Assembly (NCBI RefSeq): GCF_001544915.2
Contig: NZ_FCOE02000010.1
Coordinates: forward strand, 1-64,000
Reading direction: 5' to 3'
DNA length: 64,000 nt
From: Caballeronia pedi
GTDB taxonomy: Bacteria > Pseudomonadota > Gammaproteobacteria > Burkholderiales > Burkholderiaceae
Shown here piece by piece: positions 26,840-36,939 of the stretch (position 1 is the first letter of the stretch; every line of letters begins with the position of its first letter). The notes beneath the pieces were generated by a model, which was not told the DNA's origin, did not search any database, and was given only the letters and a program-made list of their open reading frames with translations. The position numbers were made by a program, and so were the translations under genes.

Positions 26840-27415
26840 ATGACGCTGTTGACCCCCGAGCAAATCGCCGCTGCACAGAAAGCCAATTTCGACACGCTGT
26901 TCGGTCTGACGAACAAGGCGTTCGAAGGCGTCGAGAAGCTGGTCGAACTGAACCTGCAAGTCGTGAAGTCGACGCTGGCCGAAAGCCAGGAAAACGCACA
27001 GCGCGCGCTGTCGGTGAAGGACGCACAAGAACTGCTCGCGCTGCAAGCCAGCCTGACGCAGCCGGTCGCTGAAAAGGTGCTGTCGTATGGCCGTCACCTG
27101 TATGAAATCGCGTCGGCCACGCAAGCTGAATTCGCCCGCGTCGCGGAAGCGCAGTACGAAGAACAGAACCGCAAGGTGCAAACGCTCGTCGACAACGTCG
27201 CGAAGAACGCACCGGCCGGCTCGGAAACCGCTGTCGCCGTGATCAAGTCGGCCATCACCGCCGCCAACACGACGTACGAAACGGTTCACAAGGCAACGAA
27301 ACAAGCTGTCGAAATCGCTGAAAGCAACTTCAACGCCGCCGCTACGGCTGCGACGAAGGCTGCTACGCAAGCGACCGAACAAGCTTCGCGCGTCGCCAAG
27401 AAGTCGGTTGCGTAA
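26840..27415 (+). CDS. phaP: Phasin (PHA granule-associated protein)
   Basis: A 191-residue phasin that coats polyhydroxyalkanoate granules. It is almost wholly helical with the conserved Phasin_2 core ([20 protein letters not shown], then [13 protein letters not shown]) and an Ala/Thr/Lys-rich C-terminal tail ([20 protein letters not shown]). No membrane segment is present. Shine-Dalgarno CAGGAGC supports the ATG. The strong promoter and terminator mark a highly expressed single gene. Confidence 0.95.
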   Translation: MTLLTPEQIAAAQKANFDTLFGLTNKAFEGVEKLVELNLQVVKSTLAESQENAQRALSVKDAQELLALQASLTQPVAEKVLSYGRHLYEIASATQAEFARVAEAQYEEQNRKVQTLVDNVAKNAPAGSETAVAVIKSAITAANTTYETVHKATKQAVEIAESNFNAAATAATKAATQATEQASRVAKKSVA

Positions 27416-27463
27416 GTTTGACGGCCGGGCCCTGCCCGGTTGAGCGCAGCACGCATCGAGAAG

Positions 27464-27492
27464 AACCCGGCCCTTGCGCCGGGTTTTTTTTC
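27464..27492 (+). terminator. Terminator of phaP
   Basis: An 8-bp stem AACCCGGC/GCCGGGTT with a long T-run. A smaller CCGGG/CCCGG hairpin lies upstream at about 27425-27438. Confidence 0.9.
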
Positions 27493-27522
27493 GTCCGTCT
27501 TTTGCGCTACGCATAAAGAAAA

Positions 27523-27548
27523 GGCGCGCTCCGGTGAAGGAGCGCGCC
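27523..27548 (-). terminator. Terminator of the aceE-aceF-lpdA operon
   Basis: A 10-bp stem (GGCGCGCTCC with GGAGCGCGCC) followed on the minus strand by CTTTTCTTT, 25 bp beyond the lpdA stop. Confidence 0.85.
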
Positions 27549-27573
27549 CTGGCACTTTCTTGAAGCGCGGAGC

Positions 27574-29637
27574 TTACTTCTTGCGCTGCGGCGGCAAGTC
27601 CGTGCACACGCCTTCGTACAACTCGGCGGCCATGCCGACCGATTCGCCGAGCGTCGGGTGCGGGTGGATCGTCTTGCCGATGTCGGTCGCGTCCGCGCCC
27701 ATCTCGATCGCGAGACATACTTCGCTGATCAGATCGCCCGCATTCAGACCGACGATACCGCCACCGATCACGCGATGCGTCGTCTCATCGAAGATGAGCT
27801 TGGTGAAACCTTCATCGCGGCCATTGGCGATCGCCCGGCCCGACGCGGCCCACGGGAACACCGCCTTGCCGAACTTGATGCCTTCGGCCTTGCACTGTTC
27901 TTCCGTCTTGCCGGCCCACGCCACTTCCGGATCGGTGTACGCCACCGACGGAATCTGCAGCGCATCGAAATACGCCTTCTCGCCGTGCGCCACCTCTGCC
28001 GCGACGTGGCCTTCATGCACGGCCTTGTGCGCAAGCATCGGCTGGCCGACGAGATCGCCGATCGCGAAGATGTGCGGCACGTTGGTGCGCATCTGCTTGT
28101 CGACGTTGATGAAGCCGCGATCCGTCACCGCCACGCCGGCCTTGTCCGCGCCGATCTTGCCGCCGTTCGGGCTGCGGCCGACCGCGAGCAGCACGAGGTC
28201 GTAACGCTGCGGTTCGCTCGGCGCTTTCTCGCCTTCGAAGGTCACGTAGATGCCGTCTTCCCTGGCCTCGGCCTTGGTCGTCTTGGTCTTGAGCATCACG
28301 TTCGTGAAGCGCTTGGAATTGAACTTCTCCCAGACCTTCACGAGATCGCGGTCCGCGCCTTGCATCAGGCCGTCGAGCATTTCGACGACGTCGATGTCCG
28401 CGCCGAGCGTCGAATACACCGTCGCCATTTCCAGGCCGATGATGCCGCCGCCCACCACGAGCATGCGCTTCGGAAGCTGACGCAGTTCGAGCGCGCCGGT
28501 CGAATCGACGACGCGCGGATCGTCCGGGAAGAACGGCAGCTTCACCGACTGCGAACCCGCCGCGATGATCGCCTGCTTGAACTTCACGACCTTCTTGCCG
28601 TCCGGGCCGTTCACTTCCATGTGATACGGATCGACGAAATTGCCGAGGCCCGTCACGACCTGAACCTTGCGCGCCTTCGCCATGCCCGCGAGACCGCCGG
28701 TCAGCTTCTTGACAACGCCTTCCTTGAAACCGCGCAGCTTGTCGAGATCGACCTTCGGCTCGCCGAAGCTGATGCCGTGCGCCGCGAGTTCCGCCGCTTC
28801 GTCGATGACGAGCGCCGTATGCAGCAACGCCTTCGACGGGATGCAGCCGACGTTCAGACACACGCCGCCCAGCGTCGAATAACGCTCGACCAGCACCGTC
28901 TTCATGCCGAGATCGGCGGAACGGAACGCCGCCGAGTAGCCTCCGGGACCCGCGCCGAGCACGAGCATGTCGCATTCGACATCGGCGGCGCCGGAATAAC
29001 TGCCCGCTTGCGGCGCGGGTGCCGACGAAGCTGCCGGAGCCGGCGCCGCAGCCGGAGCGGCCTTCTGAGGCGCCGCCGCGGGAGCCGCCGCGCCGCCTTC
29101 GAGCGTCAGAACCAGCGTGCCTTCCGACACGTTGTCGCCGACCTTCACCTTCACTTCCTTCACCGTGCCCGCAGCGGGCGAAGGCACGTCCATCGTGGCT
29201 TTATCGGATTCGAGCGTGATGAGCGACTGCTCCTTCTCGACCGTATCGCCCGGTTTCACGTGCACTTCGATGACCGGAATGTCCTTGAAGTCGCCGATGT
29301 CCGGCACCTTCACGTCCTGCACGCCGCCACCGGCCGCAGCCTGCGCGGGCGCGGCGGCCGGTGCCGGAGCAGCAGCGGGCGCAGCGGCAGCGCCCGCGCC
29401 GGCGGTTTCGACCATCGCGATGACCGAGCCCTGCGAAACCTTGTCGCCCTGCTTGACCTTCACTTCCTTGACGGTGCCCGCGAAATCGGCGGGCACTTCC
29501 ATCGTGGCCTTGTCGGTTTCGAGCGTGATGACGCCCTGTTCCTTTTCGATGCTGTCGCCGGGTTTGATATTGACTTCGATGACATCGACATCGGAGAAGT
29601 CGCCGATGTCGGGTACTTTTAGTTCGACGAGACTCAT
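27574..29637 (-). CDS. lpdA: Dihydrolipoyl dehydrogenase (E3) with two N-terminal lipoyl domains
   Basis: A 687-residue E3 subunit of pyruvate dehydrogenase. Unlike the ~475-residue standard enzyme, it begins with two lipoyl domains: residues ~1-78 (lipoyl Lys43 in ETDKATMEV) and ~107-182 (Lys146 in ESDKATMDV), each followed by an Ala/Pro hinge. The flavoprotein starts near 220, with FAD motif GAGPGG (228-233) and the redox disulfide Cys260-Cys265 in GGVCLNVGC. One lipoyl domain on E3 is known in other beta-proteobacteria and Neisseria; two is less usual. It lies 75 bp after aceF in the operon. Confidence 0.95.
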   Translation of the reverse strand: MSLVELKVPDIGDFSDVDVIEVNIKPGDSIEKEQGVITLETDKATMEVPADFAGTVKEVKVKQGDKVSQGSVIAMVETAGAGAAAAPAAAPAPAAAPAQAAAGGGVQDVKVPDIGDFKDIPVIEVHVKPGDTVEKEQSLITLESDKATMDVPSPAAGTVKEVKVKVGDNVSEGTLVLTLEGGAAAPAAAPQKAAPAAAPAPAASSAPAPQAGSYSGAADVECDMLVLGAGPGGYSAAFRSADLGMKTVLVERYSTLGGVCLNVGCIPSKALLHTALVIDEAAELAAHGISFGEPKVDLDKLRGFKEGVVKKLTGGLAGMAKARKVQVVTGLGNFVDPYHMEVNGPDGKKVVKFKQAIIAAGSQSVKLPFFPDDPRVVDSTGALELRQLPKRMLVVGGGIIGLEMATVYSTLGADIDVVEMLDGLMQGADRDLVKVWEKFNSKRFTNVMLKTKTTKAEAREDGIYVTFEGEKAPSEPQRYDLVLLAVGRSPNGGKIGADKAGVAVTDRGFINVDKQMRTNVPHIFAIGDLVGQPMLAHKAVHEGHVAAEVAHGEKAYFDALQIPSVAYTDPEVAWAGKTEEQCKAEGIKFGKAVFPWAASGRAIANGRDEGFTKLIFDETTHRVIGGGIVGLNAGDLISEVCLAIEMGADATDIGKTIHPHPTLGESVGMAAELYEGVCTDLPPQRKK

Positions 29638-29662
29638 GTTGTCCCCTAAGAGATGTGCGGAT

Positions 29663-29691
29663 GGAACCTCAGGGCAAAGCCCCGAGGTTCC
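29663..29691 (-). promoter_or_regulatory. Intercistronic hairpin between aceF and lpdA
   Basis: An 8-bp outer stem (GGAACCTC with GAGGTTCC) and a 4-bp inner stem (GGGC/GCCC) are separated by one A-C mismatch, with an AAA loop. There is no T-tract, so it is not a standard terminator; it sits in the 75-bp junction. Confidence 0.6.
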
Positions 29692-29712
29692 GCCGTCGGC
29701 CAGATCGGAAGA

Positions 29713-31350
29713 TCAGAGAATGACGCGACGGAAATCGCCCAGAATCGCCGACAGATAAGCGTTGAAGCGCGCGGCAGCCGCACCGTCGATGACGCGATGG
29801 TCGTACGACAGCGACATCGGCAGCGTGAGGCGTGGCACGAACTGCTTGCCGTCCCACACGGGCTTCTGATAGCCGCGCGACAGGCCGAGAATCGCGACTT
29901 CCGGCGCGTTGATGATCGGCGTGAAGTGCGTCCCGCCGATGCCGCCCAGCGACGAGATCGAGAAGCAGCCGCCCTGCATCTGATCCGGCTTGAGTTTGCC
30001 GTCGCGCGCGAGCTTCGACAGCTCCGCCATTTCCTTGGCGATATCGACGAGGCCCTTCTTGTCCGCGTCGCGGATCACCGGAACGACGAGGCCGTTCGGC
30101 GTATCGGCCGCGAAACCGACGTGGTAGTACTTCTTGAACACGAGGTTGTCGCCGTCCAGGCTCGCGTTGAAGTCCGGGAACTTCTTGAGCGCCGAGACCA
30201 CGGCCTTGATGACGAACGCGAGCATCGTGAACTTCACGCCCGCTTTTTCGTGTTCCTTGTTCAGCTTCACGCGCAGTTCTTCGAGCTCGGTGATGTCCGC
30301 TTCGTCGTTGTTCGTGACGTGCGGGATCATGACCCAGTTGCGATGCAGGTTCGCACCCGAGATCTTCTTGATGCGCGACAGCGGCTTCGGATCGACCGGA
30401 CCGAACTTGGTGAAGTCGATCTTCGGCCACGGCAAGAGACCCAGCTCGCCGCCGCCACCGCCGGCCGGCGCTGCCGCGGCAGGCGCCTTGCCCTGCCCCG
30501 TCATCACGCCCTTCACGAACGCGGTGATGTCTTCCTGCGTGATGCGGCCCTTCGGACCCGTGCCGCTCACACGCGACACATCGACGCCCAGATCGCGCGC
30601 GAACTTGCGCACCGAAGGCGACGCGTGGCTCGACGTGCGCGTGCCGTCGCCGGCAGGCATCACGGGCGCCTGCGCGAGCGCGGACGGCGGCTCTTTCGCG
30701 GGCGCCGGTTTCGCGGGCGCATCCGACGGCACTTCGACCGGCTTGGCAGGCGCGGCAGCGGGAGCCGCAGCAGGCGCTGCTGCGCCGTCGCCGCCTTCCA
30801 GTACGAGGATCAGCGTGCCTTCGGACACCGTGTCGCCGACCTTGACCTTCAGTTCCTTCACCGTGCCCGACGCGGGGCTCGGCACGTCCATCGTCGCCTT
30901 GTCGGATTCGAGCGTGACGAGCGACTGCTCCTTCTCGACCTTGTCGCCGACCTTCACGCCGATCTCGATGACCGGAATGTCCTTGAAGTCGCCGATGTCC
31001 GGCACCTTCACTTCGACGGAACCACCGCCGCTCGCCGCGGGCGCGGCAGCGGCAGCCGGCGCGGCTGCCGGAGCAGGCGCGGCCGCCTGCTTGGGTGCTT
31101 CGGCGGACGCGCCGCCTTCCAGCACGACGATCAGCGTGCCTTCCGACACGTTGTCGCCGACCTTGACCTTGATTTCCTTCACGACGCCCGCTGCCGAGCT
31201 CGGCACGTCCATCGTGGCTTTATCCGATTCGAGGGTGACCAGCGACTGCTCGGGCTCCACGGTATCGCCCACCTTGACCAGTACCTCGATCACGGGGACG
31301 TCCTTGTAATCGCCGATGTCCGGCACTTTGACTTCGATCGCTTGACTCAT
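29713..31350 (-). CDS. aceF: Pyruvate dehydrogenase E2, dihydrolipoyl acetyltransferase
   Basis: A 545-residue E2 core of pyruvate dehydrogenase that transfers the acetyl group to CoA. Two lipoyl domains are present (Lys44 and Lys151, both in [10 protein letters not shown]). Ala/Pro linkers follow, then a peripheral-subunit-binding domain (ASPSVRKFARDLGVDVSRVS, then GTGPKGRITQEDI) and the catalytic domain ending in the active-site motif DHRVIDGAAAARF. The start at 31350 begins the first lipoyl domain directly. Confidence 0.97.
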   Translation of the reverse strand: MSQAIEVKVPDIGDYKDVPVIEVLVKVGDTVEPEQSLVTLESDKATMDVPSSAAGVVKEIKVKVGDNVSEGTLIVVLEGGASAEAPKQAAAPAPAAAPAAAAAPAASGGGSVEVKVPDIGDFKDIPVIEIGVKVGDKVEKEQSLVTLESDKATMDVPSPASGTVKELKVKVGDTVSEGTLILVLEGGDGAAAPAAAPAAAPAKPVEVPSDAPAKPAPAKEPPSALAQAPVMPAGDGTRTSSHASPSVRKFARDLGVDVSRVSGTGPKGRITQEDITAFVKGVMTGQGKAPAAAAPAGGGGGELGLLPWPKIDFTKFGPVDPKPLSRIKKISGANLHRNWVMIPHVTNNDEADITELEELRVKLNKEHEKAGVKFTMLAFVIKAVVSALKKFPDFNASLDGDNLVFKKYYHVGFAADTPNGLVVPVIRDADKKGLVDIAKEMAELSKLARDGKLKPDQMQGGCFSISSLGGIGGTHFTPIINAPEVAILGLSRGYQKPVWDGKQFVPRLTLPMSLSYDHRVIDGAAAARFNAYLSAILGDFRRVIL

Positions 31351-31371
31351 TATTAGTGTCTCCTGGGTTGC

Positions 31372-31406
31372 ACGCGGGCTCCTTCCGCTTCGGAAGGAGC
31401 CCGCGT
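31372..31406 (-). promoter_or_regulatory. Intercistronic perfect 16-bp hairpin between aceE and aceF
   Basis: ACGCGGGCTCCTTCCG (31372-31387) and its exact complement (31391-31406) form a 16-bp stem with a 3-nt loop. It fills most of the 79-bp junction and has no T-tract, so it more likely protects or processes mRNA than ends it. Confidence 0.65.
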
Positions 31407-31429
31407 CACAACGCACGGGGGCGATGCCT

Positions 31430-34123
31430 TTAGACGGTCATCGGGTTGGGTTTGGACGGGTCGAGGTTGTACTTCTTGATCGCCTCAGCGACGACCTTGC
31501 GCTCGATCGTGCCTTCGTCGGCCAGCGCGTTCAGCGCGGCCAGCGTCACCCAGTAGCGGTCGACTTCGAAGAAGTGGCGCAGCGCTTCGCGCGTATCCGA
31601 GCGGCCGTAGCCGTCGGTGCCGAGCACCACGAACTTCTGCGGCACGAACGCGCGGATCTGATCGGTCAGCGCGCGGATGTAGTCCGTCGATGCGATCACC
31701 GGGCCCTTCGCGCCCGTGAGCAGCTTCGTGACGTGCGCCACGCGCTTTTCTTCCGTCGGATGCAGCAGGTTGTAACGCTCGACCGCCTGACCTTCGCGGG
31801 CCAGTTCGGTGAAGCTCGGCACGCTCCAGAGATCGGCGCTGACGCCCCAGTCGTTCTTCAGCAGGTCGGCGGCGGCAATCACTTCGTTGAAGATCGTGCC
31901 CGCGCCCATCAACTGGACGTGCGCCTTGGCCGGAGCCTCGGCCTTCTTGAACGCGTACATGCCCTTGATGATGTCCGAAGCCACGGCATCGCCCTGCGGG
32001 ATCGCCGGATGCTCGTAGTTCTCGTTCATCACCGTGATGTAGTAGTACACGTCCTCCTGCTCCGCGACCATGCGGCGCAGGCCGTCCTGCATGATGACGG
32101 CGAGTTCGTAACCGAACGTCGGGTCATAGCTCACGCAGTTCGGAACCGATGCCGCCCACAAGAGCGAGTGGCCGTCTTCGTGCTGCAGGCCTTCGCCGTT
32201 GAGCGTCGTGCGGCCCGCGGTGCCGCCCAGCAGGAAGCCGCGCGAACGCATGTCGCCCGCCGCCCATGCCAGATCGCCGATGCGCTGGAAGCCGAACATC
32301 GAGTAGAAGATGTAGAACGGGATCATGATCTCGCCGTGCGTCGAGTACGACGTCGCGGCCGCGATCCAGTCACACATGCCACCCGCTTCGTTGATGCCTT
32401 CCTGCAGAATCTGACCCGTCGTCGATTCCTTGTAGAACATCAGCTGATCGGAGTCTTCCGGAATGTACTTCTGGCCTTCCTGATTCCAGATGCCGATCTG
32501 GCGGAACAGACCTTCCATGCCGAAGGTACGCGACTCGTCCGGCACGATCGGCACGATGCGCTTGCCGAGCGCCTTGTCCTTCAGGAGGATGTTGAGAATC
32601 CGCACGAAGGCCATCGTCGTGGAGATCTCGCGGCCTTCGCCCGTGCCCTTGAGCAGCGGCTCGAACGCGGCGAGCGCCGGCACCGGCAGCGACTCCGCCT
32701 TTTCGCGGCGCGTCGGCAGATAGCCGCCCAGGTCCATGCGCTTCTGACGCATGTACTCGAGTTCCTTCGAGCCTTCCTCGAACGTGAGGTACGGCACGTC
32801 GGCGATTTGCTCGTCGGTGAGCGGCAGGCGGAACTGGTCGCGGAATTTCTTCAGCGTGTCGATCGGCAGCTTCTTCTGCTGGTGCGTGATGTTCATCGCC
32901 TGGCCGTGCTCGCCCATGCCATAGCCCTTGATGGTCTTGGCGAGGATGACGGTCGGCGCGCCCTTCGTCTTGGTCGCTGCGTCGAACGCGGCGTAGATCT
33001 TGTGCGGATCGTGGCCGCCGCGATTCAGATTCCAGATGTCGTCATCGGACCAGTCTGCAACCAGCGCCTTGAGTTCCGGCGTGTTGAAGAAGTGCTCGCG
33101 CACGAACGCGCCCGACTCCGACTTGTACGTCTGATACTCGCCGTCGACGACTTCCATCATGCGGCGCATCAGCGCGCCGGTCTTGTCGCGCGCGAAAAGC
33201 GCGTCCCAGCGGCTGCCCCAGATGACCTTGATGACGTTCCAGCCCGCGCCGCGGAATTCGCTTTCGAGTTCCTGGATGATCTTGCCGTTGCCGCGCACCG
33301 GACCGTCAAGACGCTGCAGGTTGCAGTTGATGACGAACACGAGGTTGTCCAGACGCTCGCGGCCGGCCATGCCGATCGCGCCGAGCGATTCCGGCTCGTC
33401 CGTCTCGCCGTCGCCGAGGAACGCCCAGACCTTGCGGCCTTCGGTCTTGGCCATGCCGCGCGCCGCCATGTACTTCATGAAGCGCGCCTGGTAGATCGCC
33501 ATGATCGGGCCGAGGCCCATCGACACGGTCGGGAATTGCCAGAAATCCGGCATCAGCCACGGGTGCGGATACGACGAGATGCCCTCGCCGCCCACTTCCT
33601 GGCGGAAGTTGTTCAGTTGCTTTTCGGTCAGGCGGCCCAGCAGGAACGCGCGCGAGTAGACACCCGGCGACGAGTGGCCCTGCACGAACACGAGATCGCC
33701 TCCGTGTTCCTTCGACGGCGCGTGCCAGAAGTGGTTGAAGCCGACGTCATAAAGGGTTGCGGCCGATGCGAACGATGCAATGTGCCCGCCGACGTTCGTA
33801 TCCTTGCCCGCGCGCAGCACCATCGCGATGGCGTTCCAGCGCGTGTACGAGCGGATGCGGTGTTCGATGTCCTGATCGCCCGGAATCTTCGCCTGGCCAA
33901 CGACGGGGATCGTATTGATGTACGGCGTGTTCGCCGAGAACGGCAGGTGCTCGCCATGCACGCGAGCGAATTCGATCTGTTTCTCGATCAGGTAGTGCGC
34001 GCGATCAGGACCGACCGCGGAAATCACGCCATCGAGCGCGTCCAGCCACTCGGCGGTTTCTTGAGGATCGTCGTCCTTTGCGTTGGCGACATATTTGAGA
34101 ACTTCGTCGGGTACAGCGGACAT
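31430..34123 (-). CDS. aceE: Pyruvate dehydrogenase E1 component (homodimeric)
   Basis: An 897-residue homodimeric-type E1, which decarboxylates pyruvate with thiamine diphosphate and acetylates E2. The thiamine motif is visible (AFLGDGETDEPESLGAIGMA, later LVFVINCNLQRLDGPVRGNG), as is the N-terminal active-site segment HWWHAPSK-like FNHFWHAPSKEHGGDLV. It is the first gene of aceE-aceF-lpdA. The ATG at 34123 follows an AGGAGACGAG Shine-Dalgarno. The 281-bp gap upstream is shared with the divergent sensor kinase. Confidence 0.97.
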   Translation of the reverse strand: MSAVPDEVLKYVANAKDDDPQETAEWLDALDGVISAVGPDRAHYLIEKQIEFARVHGEHLPFSANTPYINTIPVVGQAKIPGDQDIEHRIRSYTRWNAIAMVLRAGKDTNVGGHIASFASAATLYDVGFNHFWHAPSKEHGGDLVFVQGHSSPGVYSRAFLLGRLTEKQLNNFRQEVGGEGISSYPHPWLMPDFWQFPTVSMGLGPIMAIYQARFMKYMAARGMAKTEGRKVWAFLGDGETDEPESLGAIGMAGRERLDNLVFVINCNLQRLDGPVRGNGKIIQELESEFRGAGWNVIKVIWGSRWDALFARDKTGALMRRMMEVVDGEYQTYKSESGAFVREHFFNTPELKALVADWSDDDIWNLNRGGHDPHKIYAAFDAATKTKGAPTVILAKTIKGYGMGEHGQAMNITHQQKKLPIDTLKKFRDQFRLPLTDEQIADVPYLTFEEGSKELEYMRQKRMDLGGYLPTRREKAESLPVPALAAFEPLLKGTGEGREISTTMAFVRILNILLKDKALGKRIVPIVPDESRTFGMEGLFRQIGIWNQEGQKYIPEDSDQLMFYKESTTGQILQEGINEAGGMCDWIAAATSYSTHGEIMIPFYIFYSMFGFQRIGDLAWAAGDMRSRGFLLGGTAGRTTLNGEGLQHEDGHSLLWAASVPNCVSYDPTFGYELAVIMQDGLRRMVAEQEDVYYYITVMNENYEHPAIPQGDAVASDIIKGMYAFKKAEAPAKAHVQLMGAGTIFNEVIAAADLLKNDWGVSADLWSVPSFTELAREGQAVERYNLLHPTEEKRVAHVTKLLTGAKGPVIASTDYIRALTDQIRAFVPQKFVVLGTDGYGRSDTREALRHFFEVDRYWVTLAALNALADEGTIERKVVAEAIKKYNLDPSKPNPMTV

Positions 34124-34404
34124 GCTCGTCTCCTGATGTGAGGAACACTCTGAGAACCGCCGGCGCACGCCCGATCGAAGGCGGGCACTGGCCGCGTGCC
34201 GGCAATTCTAAAGAGGGTCCAGACCATGACGCAAGGAATTTTTCAAATCATGAGAGTTCATCTCACCATACGAAAAATTGCTGCAACGCACCGTCCGATA
34301 AGCCTTTTTTGTTCAGATGTTTCTCCTCCTTTTCCCGCCATCGAAGCTTCTTTACCGTCTTTTTACGCCAATTAACAATCAGGCGCTGCGTTACAATCGC
34401 TTCC

Positions 34405-36939
34405 ATGTTGACCGAACGGCTGATCAAACGCTCGGCAAGGCTCGCGCGCAAGCCGACAGACGCCTCGCCCTCCCGCTGGCACCACGGACCGTGGTGGTCG
34501 AACTCCTATTTACTCACGCCGCTCATTTCGATCCTCGTATTTCTGGTCGTGATGAGTCTGATTCTCTGGAGTCTGAACCGGCGCGAGCAACAGCAGCAGG
34601 AAGACACGCTTTATCGCAATGTCGCGTGGGCACAGCAGCAAATCCGTCTGTCGATGACCGGCGCGCAGGAGCAGATTCAGGCGCTCGCCCGCGACATCGC
34701 GACCGGCCACGGCGACCCGCAAAATTTCCAGAACTCGTCCACCGACATCATGCAGGGGCATCCCGAGATCCTCTACATGAACTGGTACACGAGCGAGCAT
34801 AAGCCCCGCTGGCCCAACACACCGCTGCCGGTGCTCGGTTCGCGTCTCGCCAAGCCCAACGAAACGCAAATGGACGAAGCCGTGCAGGCTGCGTTCGACG
34901 AGGCGCGCACCTCCCGCCGCCAAGTCTACTCGCCGTTGCTCTACGATGACCTCGGCAATGGCTATATCACGCTGCAGACGCCGGTTTTCCGCGACCGCGA
35001 GTACCTCGGCTCGATCGCCGCGGTATTCTCGATCGAAGGCATCCTGAAGCACGACATTCCCAGCGAACTGTCGGCGAAGTACAAGATCTCCATCACGGAT
35101 CTGAACAACCGCGAACTCGCGACCACGTCGAGCCGCCCGCGGCTGCCGCGCGACATGTTCTACGACCTGCCGCTCGACCCGCCGGGACAAGGCTTGTCGG
35201 TGCGCGTGTACTCGTATCCACAGCTCACGAATTTCACCAACAACACGCTCGTGTGGCTCGTCGCCGGCTTGTCGTGCTTCGTGCTGTGGAGTCTGTGGAG
35301 CCTGTGGAAGCACACGCGCCAGCGCTTCGAGGCGCAGCAGGCGCTCTACGCCGAAGCGTTCTTTCGCCGCGCGATGGAAAACTCGGTGCTGATCGGCATG
35401 CGCGTGCTCGACATGCACGGCCGCATCACGCACGTGAACCCGGCGTTCTGCCGCATGACCGGCTGGGACGAAAGCGATCTCGTCGGCAAGAACGCGCCGT
35501 TCCCGTACTGGCCGCGCGACGCGTATCCCGAGATGCAGCGCCAGCTCGACATGACCCTGCGCGGCAAGGCGCCCTCGTCCGGTTTCGAATTGCGCGTGCG
35601 CCGCAAGGACGGCTCGTTCTTCCACGCGCGGCTGTATGTCTCGCCGCTGATCGACAGTTCCGGCCGCCAGACCGGCTGGATGTCGTCGATGACCGACATC
35701 ACCGAGCCCAAGCGCGCGCGGGAAGAACTCGCCGCCGCGCACGAGCGCTTCACCACCGTGCTCGAAAGCCTCGACGCGGCCGTCTCCGTGCTCGCCGCCG
35801 ACGAAGCCGAGCTGCTGTTCGCGAACCGCTATTACCGGCATCTGTTCGGCATCCGTCCGGACGGGCATCTGGAACTCGCGGGCGCCGCGTTCGACGGCGG
35901 CTCGCAAAGCTCCTCCGACACCATCGACATGGTCGACACCTTCGCGGGCCTGCCCGCCACCGCGCTCACCGAAAGCTCGGCGGACGCGCAGGAGGTCTAC
36001 GTCGACGGCATTCAGAAGTGGTTCGAGGTGCGCCGCCAGTACATTCAATGGGTGGACGGCCATCTCGCGCAGATGCAGATCGCGACCGACATCACGCAGC
36101 GCAAGCAGGCACAGGAACTCGCGCATCAGCAGGAAGAGAAGTTGCAGTTCACGAGCCGCCTGATGACGATGGGCGAAATGGCGTCGTCGCTCGCGCACGA
36201 GCTGAATCAGCCCCTCGCCGCGATCAACAACTACTGCTCGGGCTGCGTCGCGCTGGTGAAGTCCGGGCGCATGACGCAGGAAACGCTGCTGCCCGTGCTG
36301 GAAAAGACCGCGCAGCAGGCCGTGCGCGCGGGCATGATCATCAAGCGCATCCGCGAGTTCGTGAAGCGCAGCGAGCCGAAACGCCAGGCCGCGCGCGTCG
36401 CCGATATCGTCGCGGACGCGGTCGGTCTCGCCGAGATCGAGGCGCGCAAACGCAAGATCCGCATCGTCACCGAAATCCGCTCGCGGATGCCCGTGATTTA
36501 CGTCGACCCGGTTTTGATCGAACAAGTGTTGGTCAACCTGTTGAAAAACGCGGCCGAAGCGATGCATGATGCGAAACCAAACGCCGTCGATCCGGTGATA
36601 CGCGTAGTCGTCCAGCGCATGGATGGCGGCGTCGTGTGCATCAGCGTGGTCGATCAGGGTCCGGGCGTGGACGAAGCAACCGCCGAACGCCTCTTCGAAC
36701 CGTTCTACAGCACCAAGTCCGATGGCATGGGCATGGGGCTGAACATCTGCCGCTCGATCATCGAGTCGCATCGCGGACGCCTTTGGGTGGTCAACAACGT
36801 CGAAGCGGACGGCCACGTGACCGGTGCAACCTTCCACTGCAGCCTGCCGATCGGCGCAGTGGACGGTTCGCCGGGCACGGGCGGCACGGATGCGCAGGAC
36901 GAACATACGAGACAACAAACAGTTACGGGAGAACTATGA
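34405..36939 (+). CDS. FixL-like membrane PAS-domain sensor histidine kinase
   Basis: An 844-residue sensor kinase. A first membrane helix lies at about residues 36-57 (TPLISILVFLVVMSLILWSL). A periplasmic sensing domain of about 215 residues follows, then a second helix near 276-297 (LVWLVAGLSCFVLWSLWSLW). Two cytoplasmic PAS domains come next (about 320-440 and 450-565), and the kinase core carries the phospho-acceptor His598 in SLAHELNQPLAAINNYCSG and C-terminal ATP-binding G boxes (GMGMGLNICRSIIESHRG). Its stop overlaps the regulator start as ATGA. It resembles the FixL of the FixLJ system studied in B. dolosa. I cannot confirm a heme-binding PAS. It is divergent from aceE. Confidence 0.88.
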   Translation: MLTERLIKRSARLARKPTDASPSRWHHGPWWSNSYLLTPLISILVFLVVMSLILWSLNRREQQQQEDTLYRNVAWAQQQIRLSMTGAQEQIQALARDIATGHGDPQNFQNSSTDIMQGHPEILYMNWYTSEHKPRWPNTPLPVLGSRLAKPNETQMDEAVQAAFDEARTSRRQVYSPLLYDDLGNGYITLQTPVFRDREYLGSIAAVFSIEGILKHDIPSELSAKYKISITDLNNRELATTSSRPRLPRDMFYDLPLDPPGQGLSVRVYSYPQLTNFTNNTLVWLVAGLSCFVLWSLWSLWKHTRQRFEAQQALYAEAFFRRAMENSVLIGMRVLDMHGRITHVNPAFCRMTGWDESDLVGKNAPFPYWPRDAYPEMQRQLDMTLRGKAPSSGFELRVRRKDGSFFHARLYVSPLIDSSGRQTGWMSSMTDITEPKRAREELAAAHERFTTVLESLDAAVSVLAADEAELLFANRYYRHLFGIRPDGHLELAGAAFDGGSQSSSDTIDMVDTFAGLPATALTESSADAQEVYVDGIQKWFEVRRQYIQWVDGHLAQMQIATDITQRKQAQELAHQQEEKLQFTSRLMTMGEMASSLAHELNQPLAAINNYCSGCVALVKSGRMTQETLLPVLEKTAQQAVRAGMIIKRIREFVKRSEPKRQAARVADIVADAVGLAEIEARKRKIRIVTEIRSRMPVIYVDPVLIEQVLVNLLKNAAEAMHDAKPNAVDPVIRVVVQRMDGGVVCISVVDQGPGVDEATAERLFEPFYSTKSDGMGMGLNICRSIIESHRGRLWVVNNVEADGHVTGATFHCSLPIGAVDGSPGTGGTDAQDEHTRQQTVTGEL

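Noticed and set aside
31424..34141. A 905-codon plus-strand ORF opposite aceE
   Set aside because: Composition is that of a shadow frame; aceE carries all the E1 motifs.
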